Positions 25,546 through 37,858 of a DNA stretch of 64,000 nt are shown in pieces. Below the pieces are notes generated by a model. The model searched no databases. It was not told where the DNA came from and saw only the letters and a program-made list of their open reading frames with translations. How positions within the stretch are numbered: the first letter of the stretch is position 1; every line of letters starts with the position of its first letter. The position numbers and the translations under genes were made by a program. The DNA lies in the NCBI GenBank assembly GCA_022818135.1, contig JAFMSR010000001.1:7576827-7640826 (forward strand). Reading direction: 5' to 3'. The DNA is from Saxidomus purpurata. Taxonomy: Eukaryota; Mollusca; Bivalvia; Venerida; Veneridae.

Positions 25546-27929
25546 GTCGATCGGGTAAAGCTTTACATAAAACGTTCGACGATGAGAAACCAAACCTTTA
25601 AACAATTCATCATTTTACCTTTTTATAAGGTATACAGTATATACGCCGTTCAGAACAATAAGTATGATAATTTATATAATCTTTTAAATCTTTTCAGAAA
25701 ATATATAAGATTACTTTTAATTAAAAGGTAGTTGGGCACATTGTACATTTTCAAAACGAATGATGTGATCGTTTCTGTTTCATTACCTAAGTATCAAAGC
25801 CATAACTAAAACAATTGCTTGCAATTTGCAAAGCTTGTTTCAGCGTACTAAGTACAAGAATGTCGCCTGAGAAAAATTCTTGTTGAAGTGGTTTCGTTTC
25901 GGAAACCTCATTCTTTATCGTAATATATGTTTAAAGCTTTAAAACTACAAGATTTACAGATAAGTCAGTTCTAAACTTAATCAAAATTTATCATAAGAAC
26001 CTTAACTCATAGTTTCAGAAGATGGAAGACGTCCATTAACAACATTTTTTCATAAGTGCTTGAACGACGTTGCCAGTGGTACTAAAACATAAATTTTACG
26101 TTGTGGACAAGTGTTGCATATATAATTTTTTATATGACCTCAAACAAATATCTCAGAAGGAACGAGATAAGGTTTTTTTTACAATTACCTTAAGACATTG
26201 TGTTCTTGGATTCAATTTGTACCATTCCATTACTGTCATTTGCATGAGGTTTTATTATACATATTATCTGGCACCGAAATGTGAGAACAAGTGGATAACT
26301 TGGGATTTCTTGTGACAGTTTAATTTCATCCGAGATGTGTACATACTAATGGTTTTATCAGAAAGCAAACAAAGACAACTTGGAGCAACAAATAAGGATT
26401 TTGTGTCAATGCCATAACTCGCATAAGAAGAAATGTTAATTTGACATTTAGTTTCTTTATTTAAATCACATGTTCCAGTTACAGTAACCAATAAAATCAA
26501 ATTAAAACTAAGTGTTACAAATTGATATCAAAATCCTCATTTATTAAAACAAGCAGGCATTTTTATTCGTCTTTCCATAAGAATTAATCTTAACTACTCC
26601 TTTTATGTCGAAATGAAGATAACTGTACATGTAGTATAAAAATGATCTGGACACGTGAATAATAAATGGGATATACACACTGATCTTGCGAAGAAGCTTA
26701 AATAACATTAAACGACATAAACTTGTTCTGGACTTCGGTCTAAAATGTCTGAATTAAGTTAAAACATGCAATGCCTTTACATTGTATACATTATGAGATG
26801 CACTAGTTCTTGAAAAGAGAGGCAGATATAAAAATATTTTAGCGTTAATCCCTTCACTTATACAGAAAAGTGGAAAGTCGGAAAAAACGTAATCAAAATG
26901 TGCACACATACAAGTTTGCGTGTTTGTAACTTTTTAACGAAATATGATAATATATAATATCTGATGACCACTCCTTATGTATATGTAAGAAAAGAACAGA
27001 TGAATTAAAATTTTCTACGTACGCGTGTTGCTTGAAAAGAAAAGGATTGTATGAAAAATGACGTTAATGAATTAAACAAGAATTTGGTTCAAATGGTTTT
27101 TTTGTTTTAATTGTTGAAGCATGGCGGCAGTTGTACAATTTCTGTTAGCTATTCCACCCAGATCAACATACTAAAGACAACTGATTGCATTTATGATTGA
27201 TTTTTTACCGAATTTACGTCTCGTACTAATTTATTTATCAGTATCAACAAGAATACAGAAGGCAAAACGCGATTTATCAAAGTATAGGCCAATTATAAAT
27301 TGAATTTTATGATGAACATATGTTTTTAAAACTGTAGATAAATTATTCGGCATTGTGAATGTAAATAGCGAATGTAACAACCTTTTACGTCAGTAATTCA
27401 ACAAATTACGTTTACTTTAAGATATGTGTTGCCGGCATAGTTAACATTTGCAAACTACATAAAGTGTAACATTACACATTGTATGAGCAAACTCTAAAAC
27501 ATGAACAAAACAAGGGAAATGTTGAAGCTAGACAGAATCAATTATGTTTATGATGAAGCATGATGTATATAATTATTCCAAGGAGTATTTTAAGCGATGC
27601 GTACCCAACAAAACTCTTTTAATTGGTAACATAAGCCTGAATAAGCTATTTTACAATCGATTTACAGGGATGGCAAATAACATACGGGGAAATTTATGAA
27701 AAACATCTCACTTAATCCCGGCTTTGAATTTCCCAGGTCTGATTTATTTCTGTTTAATTAGGATTTATGATCAAAGTTCAAAGCGTTTGACATTTATTGA
27801 ATGTGATGAACTCACGGTAGACCACACAGTGTTTAGCGTGCAAATTATTCCGATCTCTGATGAAAGTCTTCGCTGAAGTGAAATGCCAACCTACATTATT
27901 TTCAACTAGTTGACGTTTCCGACTTGCTG

Positions 27930-28460
27930 TTACATAGGTCAAAGGTCAAGGTCACAGTGACCTGATATTTAAAAACGGTTTACGGCTAAATTACTTGTGA
28001 AAGTCAAAGGTAAAGGCCACTGTCACCACAAATTTGAAAACGGGTTCAACTGATAAACTTGACAATGGTTAGAAATAGAGTCCAAAACGTAATACTGGAC
28101 ATTGGTCATCGTCAGCACAGAAAGCCTAGTGATATTGGGATCCCTGCATGAAAGATCAAGGTCATGGTGCCCTTGCATTTCAAAAACGGTTTGTGCCCAA
28201 TAACTTGACGATAGTTCAACGTAAGACCTTCAAACTTGTCATGGTCACTGTTTATAACGTTTAGATGACTTCTTCTGATTTTGAGCTCAAAGGTCAAGGT
28301 CATTGCTACCTTACATTTAAGAATTGTACCCTTCCGATAACTTAAAACGCTTTGAACTATGGTCTTCATACTTGCTAGGACTAAGCCTATGGAAATTAGA
28401 TGACCCCTATAGACTTAAGAGTCAAATGATCAAAGTTAAAGGGCACAAAGGTTGGCAGCA
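27930..28460 (+). repeat. GGTCA-rich interspersed repeat (unit 2 copy)
   Basis: Three to four diverged reiterations, each with 'tcaaggtca' words and 'caaaaacggttt..gcccaataact' phrases, near 27936, 28010, 28155 and 28290. Same family and relative position as 18430-18770. Short ORFs here are not considered genes. Confidence 0.75.
27936..27963. promoter_or_regulatory. Cluster of nuclear-receptor half sites with a consensus ERE
   Basis: AGGTCA at 27936, 27943 and 27949 gives a direct repeat with one-base spacing followed by one with none. The third half site is followed by 'cag' and TGACCT, an exact AGGTCAnnnTGACCT palindrome (27949-27963). Known nuclear-receptor logic predicts DR1 and ERE-type binding; use in vivo is not shown. 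Confidence 0.45.
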
Positions 28461-28759
28461 AAAGGTGCCAAGCAATCATATAACCACATATCAGATCGTA
28501 CAACAATTGTATTTATCAAGGGTATACAACCATCTCTCGTGACAAAGTGGATTATCATAAAGAAAATTCTTTTTAGTGCATATTTGGGTAAAGTTAAATC
28601 CTTAACTGATTTTGATTATTTGACAAATTGCGTGCACATTTTGACGCAGCAGATATTCATAATTTTCACGTGTATGCGAGTTTAACGAGGTTTTTATTAC
28701 ACTCTGTTCGACAAATTACCCTCAGACTGTTAACGTGTAATGAATTACATTTTATTTGT
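28461..28759. other. No recognisable feature
   Basis: AT-rich spacer between the GGTCA repeat and the next repeat pair. Nothing found. Confidence 0.4.
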
Positions 28760-29622
28760 GCACTTAAACTCTAGATTTAATGCGTTTAACGTGGAAACTG
28801 ATTATTTTTCTGTCAAAGAAGAATCAAGTCTTCAAACGAAGGCAATCAAAACGTTTTAAAACTGTGTTCCTTCAAATCTGACACGTTTTTATCATTTTCG
28901 TGTTTGCAAGTTTTCGACTGCAGTCTGTGTTTTGATCCCGAATGTCATGTAGTAATTGTGTCCTGGTGCATGTCACAACCAACTTTACATTACCCCCTCT
29001 CTCTTTAAAATACCTTTCAAGTTTTTGCCAATATTGAAATATTAAGATTTTTTTTCATTCAACAAATAAGTAAAATAGATATTATCATGACAAGGAATAT
29101 ACATGTTACGTTGCTTTGGGTATAGGCAATTAACGGAAACAAGTAAAACTGAAAACCAGTGAACTGTCGGTAAGGTGTCAAATGATTAAGACTTAAATAC
29201 TAAAAATAAGGCACCGGAATAGATGGTTCATTTGAAACATTACTAAAGGCATTAACCTTTTAGATCATTTAATCAAATTCGCTGATGTTGTCCTAGGAAA
29301 AGGCCTTGGACGGACATTGTGTACATCATTTATATATCAATGATTGATGTTTCCAGTTTTTTAAAGAATTATTTTGGTGTTTTGATTTGACCTCCTTAGA
29401 AAAAGAGAAAAAAAATGTGTTGGGGTGATTTATTGGTGTTGTGAATGACAGTTCGAATGAACATCTAACTGGGAAAAAAATTGCTTTAGATTTTTCAGCT
29501 TTGATTGAAGAAGTTAGCAAAATAGATTGGGAGCCTGCATTTTATTTCTGTATTATCCTGACAAAGATTACGAACTTCAGAGATTTTTAGGGATTAATGG
29601 GCTATCATTATATAACCTAGAA
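28760..29622 (+). repeat. Local direct duplication, copy A
   Basis: Shares order and wording with 29675-30766: 'tttaa.gtggaaact', 'aactttacattacc', 'aggcattaa.cttttagatc' and finally 'agggattaatgggctatcat' at both ends (29589 and 30744). Blocks match with many small indels. The phrases resemble another common bivalve interspersed repeat, from memory. Confidence 0.7.
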
Positions 29623-29674
29623 CTGTGTCCAACGAGTACACGGATGCTACATTTTGAGATGTGTGCAACCAAGC

Positions 29675-30766
29675 GCTAGATATTGTATATAGATTTTAAT
29701 GTGGAAACTTTTTCATTCCACTGTTTCAATGAAGTACATATTCCTAAAATGATCTACGGTAACCCAATGTACATGTTAAACGTTAAATCTGACAAATGTA
29801 TAATTTATATGTTTGCAATTATTTCGACTGCGGTATATAGTTTTGAAAAAATCCCGAAGCATGTAGCTAATTGTGTTAAATTTGGTCGCAACAAATTTAT
29901 ATGGTATATATTAAAAATCAACAGGGCCATAATTCTGTTAAATTTGGTTGAATCAAAAATTTCTTCATTTTAATCTCATTAGAGCGGTTAATCCTTGCGA
30001 ACTTTACATTGCCTCCGGTCTTAAGATAAATGAATTAATTTATATGAAATTTAGTGAAATACCTTAACAAGTGGCCAATATTAATGTTAAGATTTTGTCA
30101 TGCAACAAATAATTACCATAGTTATTATCATGACAACATTAAGCTTGTTACATCCTTTGGAAGTTTAAGCAATTAATCGGCAAACAAGTTTAAGAGGAGC
30201 TGAAAACCAATGAACTTTCATATGGTAATAGTGATCAATGAAAGCCTTAAATTCTGAAAAATTTGGCACCAGAATAGATGCTTCCTTTACTGACCATTAC
30301 TAAAGGCATTAAGCTTTTTGATCCCTGGAAGTTTAATCAAAATCTGCCATCCGGTTGTCCTAAGAGGAGTTGCGTTCACAAAAGGCCTGGACATAGGACA
30401 TTGTGTAACAAAGGGCCATAATTATATATCAATTTGGTCGAAAGATTTCCATTTTTTAAACCATTACTTTAAGGTGTTGATTTCACCTCCCTTGGAAGTT
30501 TAAGCAAAATTGCCATGGTGTTAGGGAGTTGATTTATTGGTATATAGTGAATAAATCAACTCGAATGAGGGACATTCTGTTAACTTTGGTCGCCGCGAAA
30601 AAAACTTCCTTTATACATCTACACTTTAAGGTGTTCTTCCCTGAAGTTGAAGAAAATTGCCATCCGGTTTAAGAGGATTGGCCTGCATTTGATTTCGGTA
30701 CTTATCGGCTGACGAAGGACTTACGAACTTCAAAGATTTTTAGGGATTAATGGGCTATCATTATAT
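29675..30766 (+). repeat. Local direct duplication, copy B
   Basis: Second copy of the repeat at 28760-29622. It is about 230 bp longer, mostly through an extra stretch near 30340-30480. The 96-codon ORF at 29683-29973 is not kept in copy A, so it is probably not coding. Confidence 0.7.
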
Positions 30767-33381
30767 AAAAAAATGAATATAATGTATTTCAATATCATTT
30801 CATGATTATTTATGAGAGAACTAGATCGGAAGTTTGTGAGATTTTTATACAAATTTCCGATTTAAATCTTATTGTTCTTTGTTGTTTCTCTAGGGAAAAG
30901 CAATGTTTAATGAATAGAAAGTGGTGTTACAACTCAAAAGGTACCAGAAATTAATGCGTTATCGAACATGACCTCTTCATCTGATGACGTCAACCCGACG
31001 TTTCTGCTCAAGTATTCAATATACACGAATCTTCAAAATACCACTTACTAAAACTAAGGTAGAATTTATTTGCATGACTTTACCTCCATTTGCTTAAGGA
31101 ATATGTAAGTTCTTATTGTCTTATATAGTAAATACGTTTAACAAAACTGTATGACAACTTTCTACTACAAATCCCGAGTCAAAAAATACACACGTTTTTT
31201 ACTTTCGGTGTTGTATTTGTTACTTTTGAAGGGTTTGAACATTATACATTTTGTTATATCAATTCAAATAGCAGGCTAACACTGTAAGTTTGCGGTTAAA
31301 TAGTATGAGAAGTTGTTACTTCCCAGCCCAAAGATATTATATTATACTCTTATGGAACGATTTGGAATGTGTTCGTAAAATGAGTTTTAATTTTATGAAG
31401 TATAAAACATTAATTCACCTAGTTACACAGCAGCCAAGTACACCTTCTTCCTGGCTAACATGTGTGTGATAAAGCATAGTATTGGTATGAATGGTATTTA
31501 CATGTACAATATACAGTGGTAGTCATGTTTTGGTACTAATATTTTGTTGGAGCCACAAGCATAAAATAAACTAAAAGTCGGCCCTGGATGTTTTCTTTTA
31601 AATTATTGGTAACAGTCGTAGCTTGACCAAAATTGTAATAAAATATTTCAGAAAGAATAAAACAGCTATATAAACTACAAAACATTCGAATATCATCTTA
31701 AACTATAATACTTTCGTTTGATCTTCAATGAATTTTAACACGACGTTTTTGTCTATACACGTACAATATTCAATAGTCATACAATTTAAATCATAGCAGA
31801 AAGAATTCTGAGACTGTTGTTTAAAATTTACTGACATAACATATACATATATCTTTTTCTAAATTGTTTTAGTCTACAGATTCTGAGGTGGTTTGTTATT
31901 TTAGCTACTCAGAAATAAAATACCATGTGTTGTACTTATTCGCATGAGGGCATGTAACTATATGACACCAGACCGCGATATATGTGATTAAATAGTCTTG
32001 AACACAATGCCTTTGCTTGGCTAAATTTTCTATCGTCAAATTAATTGGCGAAACTTTCCATGCGAATATTTTTGTTGTTGTTTCGTGACTTCCAATACGT
32101 TTCTTATGCATATGTATTCAGAAATTTCATATGAATTTATAAGCAGAGTATTTATTTTAGTTTTAGTCATTGTAAATATAAAAGGCGTCGTTTATTGTAA
32201 AGAGACGAATGCGACGCTAAATATGTTTGTCACATTATATTGCATCGCGCACATTAATAGTTGCTAAAAAGATGACCTAGTATTGCATTTTGCTGTCACA
32301 TAATGATGTATTTAAACAGCTGTCATTTTGATACTCAAGACTTATAACTTACTTTTATGTAGGTCGTTGTCAGAGACTCCGTCGTCGTAATGGATTCTTT
32401 TTTCCGTATCTGTCATTTACAGCAGGTTTTATTAGATTCAAACTGAGCAATAAAATGCCAGAAAATATAAGGCAGACTTTTAGACTTTGGAGAGTTCGAT
32501 TTTACCCTAGAAGAAAACACGTTTAGTAAACGGCATTTCTTTTAAGAAAAACGAGGAAAATTTCAGGAACAGACAAAAATTAACTTTTAAAAGATTGAAT
32601 CTGAAAGATGAAACTGAAAAATCAATTTCAAAAAAAATAAATCCGACTTTTTTAAAATGTTTTTTTAGGATTATAAATGACATCTTCAAATAATAGCGAC
32701 GAGGAGCCCCGAGTAAATTACACAAAATATTTCATAACTAAGTTAAGGATAACGAAAACAAAACGTTTCCCAGGCTAACCATGTCGCTTCTGTTCTTCTG
32801 TTGGTAAACAAAAGTTGTTTTCATTTCTATCTGTTTGTTATGAAAGCGTTAAAGGGCCACTAGTTACGAGAACTTTTTTGCGTATTTCAATTATTGTTTT
32901 CCTATTGGTGCGAAACTTTTAGACTTTACCATTTTTTTTCAAATTGATTATAAACTTCTGAATTGCTCATCTTGTTTGATGTCGACGTGACTTAAACTTT
33001 TAATCATGTTGTTTTACATTTTGTCAAAATACAATAGGAACTAATTAATTTGAAATTATTGTTTTGTTACTTAAGATATGTTTTGTTGGAAAGCCTTAAG
33101 TTTTTCGCAATTCCACATATATTTTAATGAAAAGAAAAAACAGTAACCTTATTGTCGATTATGTTTGTTCTAAAAACGTATATTTACGTAAAAGTCGCCC
33201 AAAATATGTCGCATACCGGTCTAAGAATCCGATTGCATAGCCAGAATCAGATCGAGGCTGCTTACACGGTTGAAAAATAGAGAGCGAGCATTCGTCGTCC
33301 AAAGTCTTTTAACAAAGTCTATTACATCTGTCATCGTGCAAAAACCTTCACGTTTTACATGAAAACAAAATACGTTTTTTA
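30767..33381. other. No recognisable feature
   Basis: 2.6 kb of AT-rich sequence. No tandem repeat, no match to other parts of the window, no ORF with a known signature. Confidence 0.45.
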
Positions 33382-33430
33382 CTGCGTTTTTGGTACGTGG
33401 CATTTCCTGTTTGATATTATTTTTGTTTTT
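33382..33430 (+). mobile_element. TG-element, very short 3' end copy
   Basis: Only the last ~49 bp, from 'ctgcgtttttggtacgtggc' to 'gatattatttttgttttt', about 95 bp upstream of a complete copy in the same orientation. Confidence 0.8.
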
Positions 33431-33525
33431 AACCAGTTTCTTTTAGTCTTTGTGAAAATAAAAAAGTCAACAAAATAAAGATGTCAGTCATAACAAAATA
33501 TTTTGTTTCAAACTAATAAGTACAA

Positions 33526-33813
33526 CTTTTGTTTCCATTGCGTGTGTTAGAGATTCACCTAGCAGGGATTACTTTTATTTACACTGTCCTGTGACTTTGG
33601 AACATGGTGGGGGTAAGAGTGAGGTTGGGTGCGCACCATAAACCGGTTTAAGCTCCCCAGTGGTGTTTTTTGCCACTGACCGTTGTCCCAAGGTGCCCCA
33701 CTGTGTTCCTTTAATTGTTCGTTTTGTCCTCGTGTGTTCTCATGTTTTGCTTTGTATGCTTGTGTGTGCTTGCTAGTGTATATGTGTGTGTGTACATGAT
33801 TGTGTGTGTGTGT

Positions 33814-33861
<48 letters not shown>

Positions 33862-33956
33862 GGTGGTGTGCACTTCTGGGTGCTGTGGGGTTCGTTTTGG
33901 GGAGGCTGCGTTTTTGGTACGTGGCATTCCCTGTTTGATATTATTTTTGTTTTTTT
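33526..33956 (+). mobile_element. TG-element, full-length copy
   Basis: Starts at 'cttttgtttccattgcgtgt' and ends in 'gttttttt'. The internal (TG)n tract (about 33780-33860) is the longest of the complete copies. One T is added in the hairpin loop and 'gttgtcccaaggtg' replaces 'gttccaaggcggtg'. Otherwise nearly identical to 16179-16586. Confidence 0.9.
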
Positions 33957-34728
33957 GACTACGTGAAAAATCTTGACGTAAATAAATAAGCTTAGCATGT
34001 TGTCAAATTCCATGAAGTTGCAATACATTGATTAATTGTTGTTGTGTAGTTATCATTTGTGTTTTGATACAGCGTGATTGACATGTTCTAAAAAAAAAAA
34101 TTTTCAAGTAAAAAAGATGTTGTTGTAAAAAAAAAAAAAAAAAGATAATTTTTAAAATCTTACTACGTAGCTAAATGATAAATAAAAATATAAAAACAAG
34201 AATGGTAAAATCATGTTAAATACAGATATGTGCTAAAATGTTTTTGGAACTAAATCATTTAAATGTAGACAACCTTTTAGCTCGCAGACAAGTTATAAAT
34301 ATAGCTACCTTGTGTTGTTCTCAACCTTAAACACTTATTTAATTTAAAAATAGAACGGGATTATTGTTTGAAACTATAGACGTATCTTTATGGCGTTTTC
34401 AGATTATTCTACATTTACCTGTCATTATGGGAATTAGTTTTTAATTCCTTACTTACAATAATCAGAGCATTTCAAGTTCAACCATATGGAAACATTTTGT
34501 CCTATTTTAAATTGCATCTGAATTAGGTTTTAATGCACTTAGCATTGTACCACATATAAATTATTTGAAGATGTTAATAATCTCATACTCGAAATTTTGT
34601 TGTATTGTGAAAACAAAATTTAAATGCTCTATCAGCATTTTGTAATTTTTATCAACCGGGCTAAGAGTTATGCCAGAAAATAATCCCAGAAGTAACAATT
34701 CAGACACTCTGTTTTGATCACTATTTCG
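33957..34728. other. No recognisable feature apart from short A runs
   Basis: Holds two A runs near 34091-34100 and 34127-34143; otherwise unmatched AT-rich sequence. Confidence 0.4.
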
Positions 34729-34972
34729 TTTAAAGCTGCTCGCTCTCAGATTTTGGTAAAAAAAAGTTCATTCAGCCGTATGAAAATAACATATTTCGGA
34801 CGGTATAGTCATATAAAAAGGTTCAAGTATATATTCCTGTCATGTATTTAGAGGATAGAGCCGGGCTGGGACATGATAATCGGCCCGCAAAGAGCATAAT
34901 GGCACGAGGACTTTAGCATGATACTGTACAATGTTACTATACATAGCGTAATATGTATTATATAGAAGATAA

Positions 34973-35270
34973 TTGTTGGTTTCGGTGAAAATTCACGTAT
35001 ATTCGAACCGAGAGGGCACCAAAAGTGATATTTTCACGAGTGAAAATTACTGCTTTTGGTGTTCACGAGTGAAATTATGGTGATATGACATCAGTACCAA
35101 CATTTTTTCTGTTTATCTTATGTCTCAAACTGTACTTTTGTTGAGTTTATTTCAATAAAATGTCGAAAATCGTGGAAAACGTCACCAGAAAGCATCGCAA
35201 TCATATGGTTTCCGGCATTCATTACGCTCTGTATACTTTTTGACGTAAATCCTGGTAACAGATTTTGATA
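34973..35270 (+). mobile_element. Element B, partial copy inside E2
   Basis: Bases 34973-35103 match the palindrome of 25083-25228, with the central loop shortened. The following 'tcgaaaatcgtgg' to 'ctttttgacgtaaatcc' part also matches. The second hairpin is missing. It may be a nested insertion or part of E2 itself; the E2 fragments elsewhere are too short to decide. Confidence 0.75.
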
Positions 35271-35312
35271 ATTTTTACTGCGTGGACAGTGACATTATCT
35301 GAATATACAAAC

Positions 35313-35543
35313 AAAAAAACAAAAATAATATCAAACAGGGAATGCCACGTACCAAAAACGTAGCCTCCCCAAAACGAGCCCCACAGCACCCAGAACACAC
35401 ACACACACACACAAACATACACTACCAACACACACTAGCATACAAAGCAAACACACGAGGACAAAACGAACAATTAAAGGAACACAGTGGGGCACCGCCT
35501 TGGAACGGTCAGTGGCAAAAACACCACCGGGGAGCTTAAACCT
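35313..35543 (-). mobile_element. TG-element, 5'-truncated copy, minus strand
   Basis: Read on the minus strand it runs from 'ggtttaagctcccc' through a short TG tract to the family 3' end. The first ~120 bp of the element are missing. It lacks the 'tggtggtgtgcact' part next to the TG tract. Confidence 0.85.
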
Positions 35544-35746
35544 ATTTAAATTCCAATATACATTGTAAATATATAGTGTAACGGTGCCGTGAAACCTGCA
35601 ATATCCATCAATATTTGCACTTTCCTACCTAGATTTTCACTTTTACCGTTGATTCTAGCCTTCAGTTTTGTTTTATATTTATGTATTAGTACGTGATTTT
35701 TGAAAAAAAATAAATTCAACGGCAACTGAGAGCGAGCAGCTTTAAA

Positions 35747-36116
35747 GGGACATGCCCTTTAACTGATGTTAAACTAAATAACCACCAAAACATAAATAAT
35801 ACAATATTTGGAAGTATTATAACTTAATCTTAAAGTTTCAGCTGTGCATTCCTAGTCAATATCTATAAAAATCAGTGGTTAAAATATACTCAGTACCGTT
35901 AACCATTCAATAATCTATGTAGAGTTGCTGTTGTACAATTAATGGGTGGATGCGATTTATTACAGAAAGCCTCTACATTGTGTATATTGATTATTGTGGT
36001 AAAATGAGGCAATTTTCACAATAGGTTGTTCTTTGAAATTTTATTTATTTATCATTTTACGTTCACTGAACACATCTTTGTTTCGAGAATATAATCTGCA
36101 AGATGTAGGGAGTACC
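35747..36116 (+). repeat. ~370-bp TTAA-type unit, tandem copy 1
   Basis: Begins 'gggacatgccctttaactga' immediately after the right end of E2, sharing its TTTAAA, and ends in 'gatgtagggagtacccctt'. It matches the next unit over its whole length at perhaps 85 percent identity. The two ends show weak inverted similarity (TTTAAAGGG...CCCT on each). Confidence 0.85.
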
Positions 36117-36493
36117 CCTTTAAAGGGACATACCCTATAACTGATGCCAAAATAGATAACCTCCAAAACATAAATAACAGAATCTTTGGAAGTATTATAA
36201 CTTAACCTTAAAGTTTCAGCTATGCATTCTTGGTCATTATCGATTAAATCAGCGCTTTAAAAAACACTGCAGTACCGTAAACCATTCAATGATCCATGTA
36301 GAGTTGTTGTTGTACAATTAATGGGTGGATGCAATTTATAACAGAAAGCCTCAATATTGATTTATTATGGTAAAATGAGGCATTTTTCCATAGGTCCTTC
36401 TTTGAAATTATATTTATTTATCACTTATCGTTCATTGAACACATAATCTTTGTTTCGAGAATATAATCTGCTAGATGTAGGGAGTGCCTCTTT
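36117..36493 (+). repeat. ~370-bp TTAA-type unit, tandem copy 2
   Basis: Starts with 'taaagggacataccctataa' directly at the end of copy 1 and ends 'gatgtagggagtgcctcttt'. The two copies share one TTTAAA at the join. Fragments of the same family are at 14986-15045 and 15445-15495. Confidence 0.85.
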
Positions 36494-36744
36494 AAGAGTA
36501 ATTATATGATATTACAGAGTCATTGACATATTGCAGTCTATAGACGTCATCAGTCAAAGTGACATTTACGGCAATATCAAATGACTACGATAACGTGATG
36601 TCGTACTTTTAACTTTAACAGTATCTTCAATCGTGAAAAGTGCATTGTTCTTTTTATGTGTCTTGCTTTCCGTAATTTATGTTGTTATTTGCTGACGCAG
36701 TATTCACTTATGTTTTCCCTCCAACCTCTAGAACATTCAAAATA

Positions 36745-37140
36745 TCTAAGCTTAAGGCGTTGTGGTTTCAGGAGAAGTTTTTCTTATATAAGCGTATGGA
36801 AAAATAGTGACCCAAGGGCAATGTCAGTTGTGACATCAGGGGGCATGACCTGAACTTGTAGAGGATCGCTAGACACCGCTAAATCCCAAGTATCTAAGCT
36901 CTGGGTTTTGGACAATACAATTATTTAAGATTTTATTTTGTTGCCATGGAATCAAGAATTCTGCATGGAATGTAATTATTCCTTACACAAGTTTGGTAGA
37001 ACCTCATGCTCATGCTACAGTAAGGAACATTCATGTCAAATTTCATCAATATTGCAATCATGGTGGATTTTGGGTGCATTGTGAACGACGAAATATCCTA
37101 AAGCTCACCATGAGCACTATGTGCTCAGGCGAACAAAGAA
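36745..37140 (+). repeat. 3' part of a bivalve-type interspersed repeat ending in a hairpin
   Basis: Contains 'gtatctaagctctgggtttt', 'gttgccatgga.tcaagaattctgcatgga' and 'catgtcaaatttcatcaa' phrases, then 'agctcacc' and the exact hairpin 'tgagcac' / 'gtgctca' at 37111-37127. I know this phrase order as the end of a very common bivalve repeat; it is probably the family whose other part is at 13115-13860. The ORFs 36656-36853 and 36993-37283 fall in it and are not called. Confidence 0.65.
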
Positions 37141-37376
37141 TGTACTTTATTTTTGGTCTGGATCCAATCCCTTTTAGCTGTTTAATGTTAAAAACAAAGG
37201 ATGATTTTCTTGCTTTCAGGATGAAATGTTATTTAAATGTTATTGAAGTGGATAATCTTTCTACATTGTTGGAATCTAGGTAGCTACATGATTCCTCATA
37301 ATTTATTGCTTGTTACAATTATAAAGAAATATCATAATTATATTTCGTTTTATGTACTAATCATGGACAAGGATGC

Positions 37377-37858
37377 CTTTTGTTTCCATTGCGTGTGTTA
37401 GAGATTCACCTAGCAGGGATTACTTTTATTTACACTGTCCTGTGACTTTGGAACATGGTGGGGGTAAGAGTGAGGTTGGGTGCGCACCATAAACCGGTTT
37501 AAGCTCCCCAGTGGTGTTTTTGCCACTGACCGTTCCCCACTGTGTTCCTTTAGTTGTTCGTTTTGTCCTCGCGTGTTTGCTTTGTATGCTTGTGTGTGTT
37601 GGTAGTGTATGTTTGTGTGTGTACATGATTGTGTGTTTGTTGTTCGGGGCGTGGGCGGTTTTGGGGGCGCTTTTGGGGCTCCCTTTTTTTTTTTTTCTAA
37701 GGGGGGAGGGGAAAACGGGCTGGCCTCCAAGGCGGCCCCACATTCCTTATTCTCCCTCTCATGTGTGTGTGTGTGTGTTCTGGGTGCTGTGGGGCTCGTT
37801 TTGGGGAGGCTGCGTTTTTGGTACGTGGCATTCCCTGTTTGATATTATTTTTGTTTTT
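37377..37858 (+). mobile_element. TG-element with garbled internal region
   Basis: Normal 5' end and normal 3' end, but 'aaggcggtg' is missing near 37533. After the TG tract a G- and T-rich block with a T run (37684-37698) leads into a second, altered pass of 'tccaaggcggccccac' to a second TG tract. Either an internal duplication or a consensus error. Confidence 0.8.

Larger units (their letters stand above)
18890..28460 (+). repeat. Unit 2 of the large segmental duplication
   Basis: Second, shorter unit of the duplication described for 2118-18770, starting with 'agtgtttcctttcaaacaca' (18909, against 2120 in unit 1) and continuing in order with many indels to the GGTCA repeat at 27930-28460. 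Compared with unit 1 it lacks E1, the 6050-6800 palindrome region and the 11.3-17.5 kb block. It gains about 1.2 kb at 19540-20735 and element B at 25075-25545. ORFs that cover matched parts in both units (for example 7422-7736 and 23671-23883) share a few residues but are in shifted frames, arguing against coding conservation. Confidence 0.8.
34729..35746. mobile_element. TTAA-flanked element with perfect terminal inverted repeats (E2), carrying nested elements
   Basis: Left end TTAA at 34730-34733 followed by AGCTGCTCGCTCTCAG; right end CTGAGAGCGAGCAGCT followed by TTAA at 35742-35745. The inverted repeats are exact over 16 bp (21 bp if the shared TTTAAA is counted), enclosing about 1 kb. 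A TTAA target duplication is the mark of piggyBac-type transposition, although the terminal bases are not the usual CCY. Inside lie a partial element B (34973-35270) and a minus-strand TG-element (35313-35543), so the original element was a small non-autonomous one of perhaps 450 bp. Left-end fragments of the family occur at 44107-44200 and 52716-52790. No transposase is seen. Confidence 0.75.
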
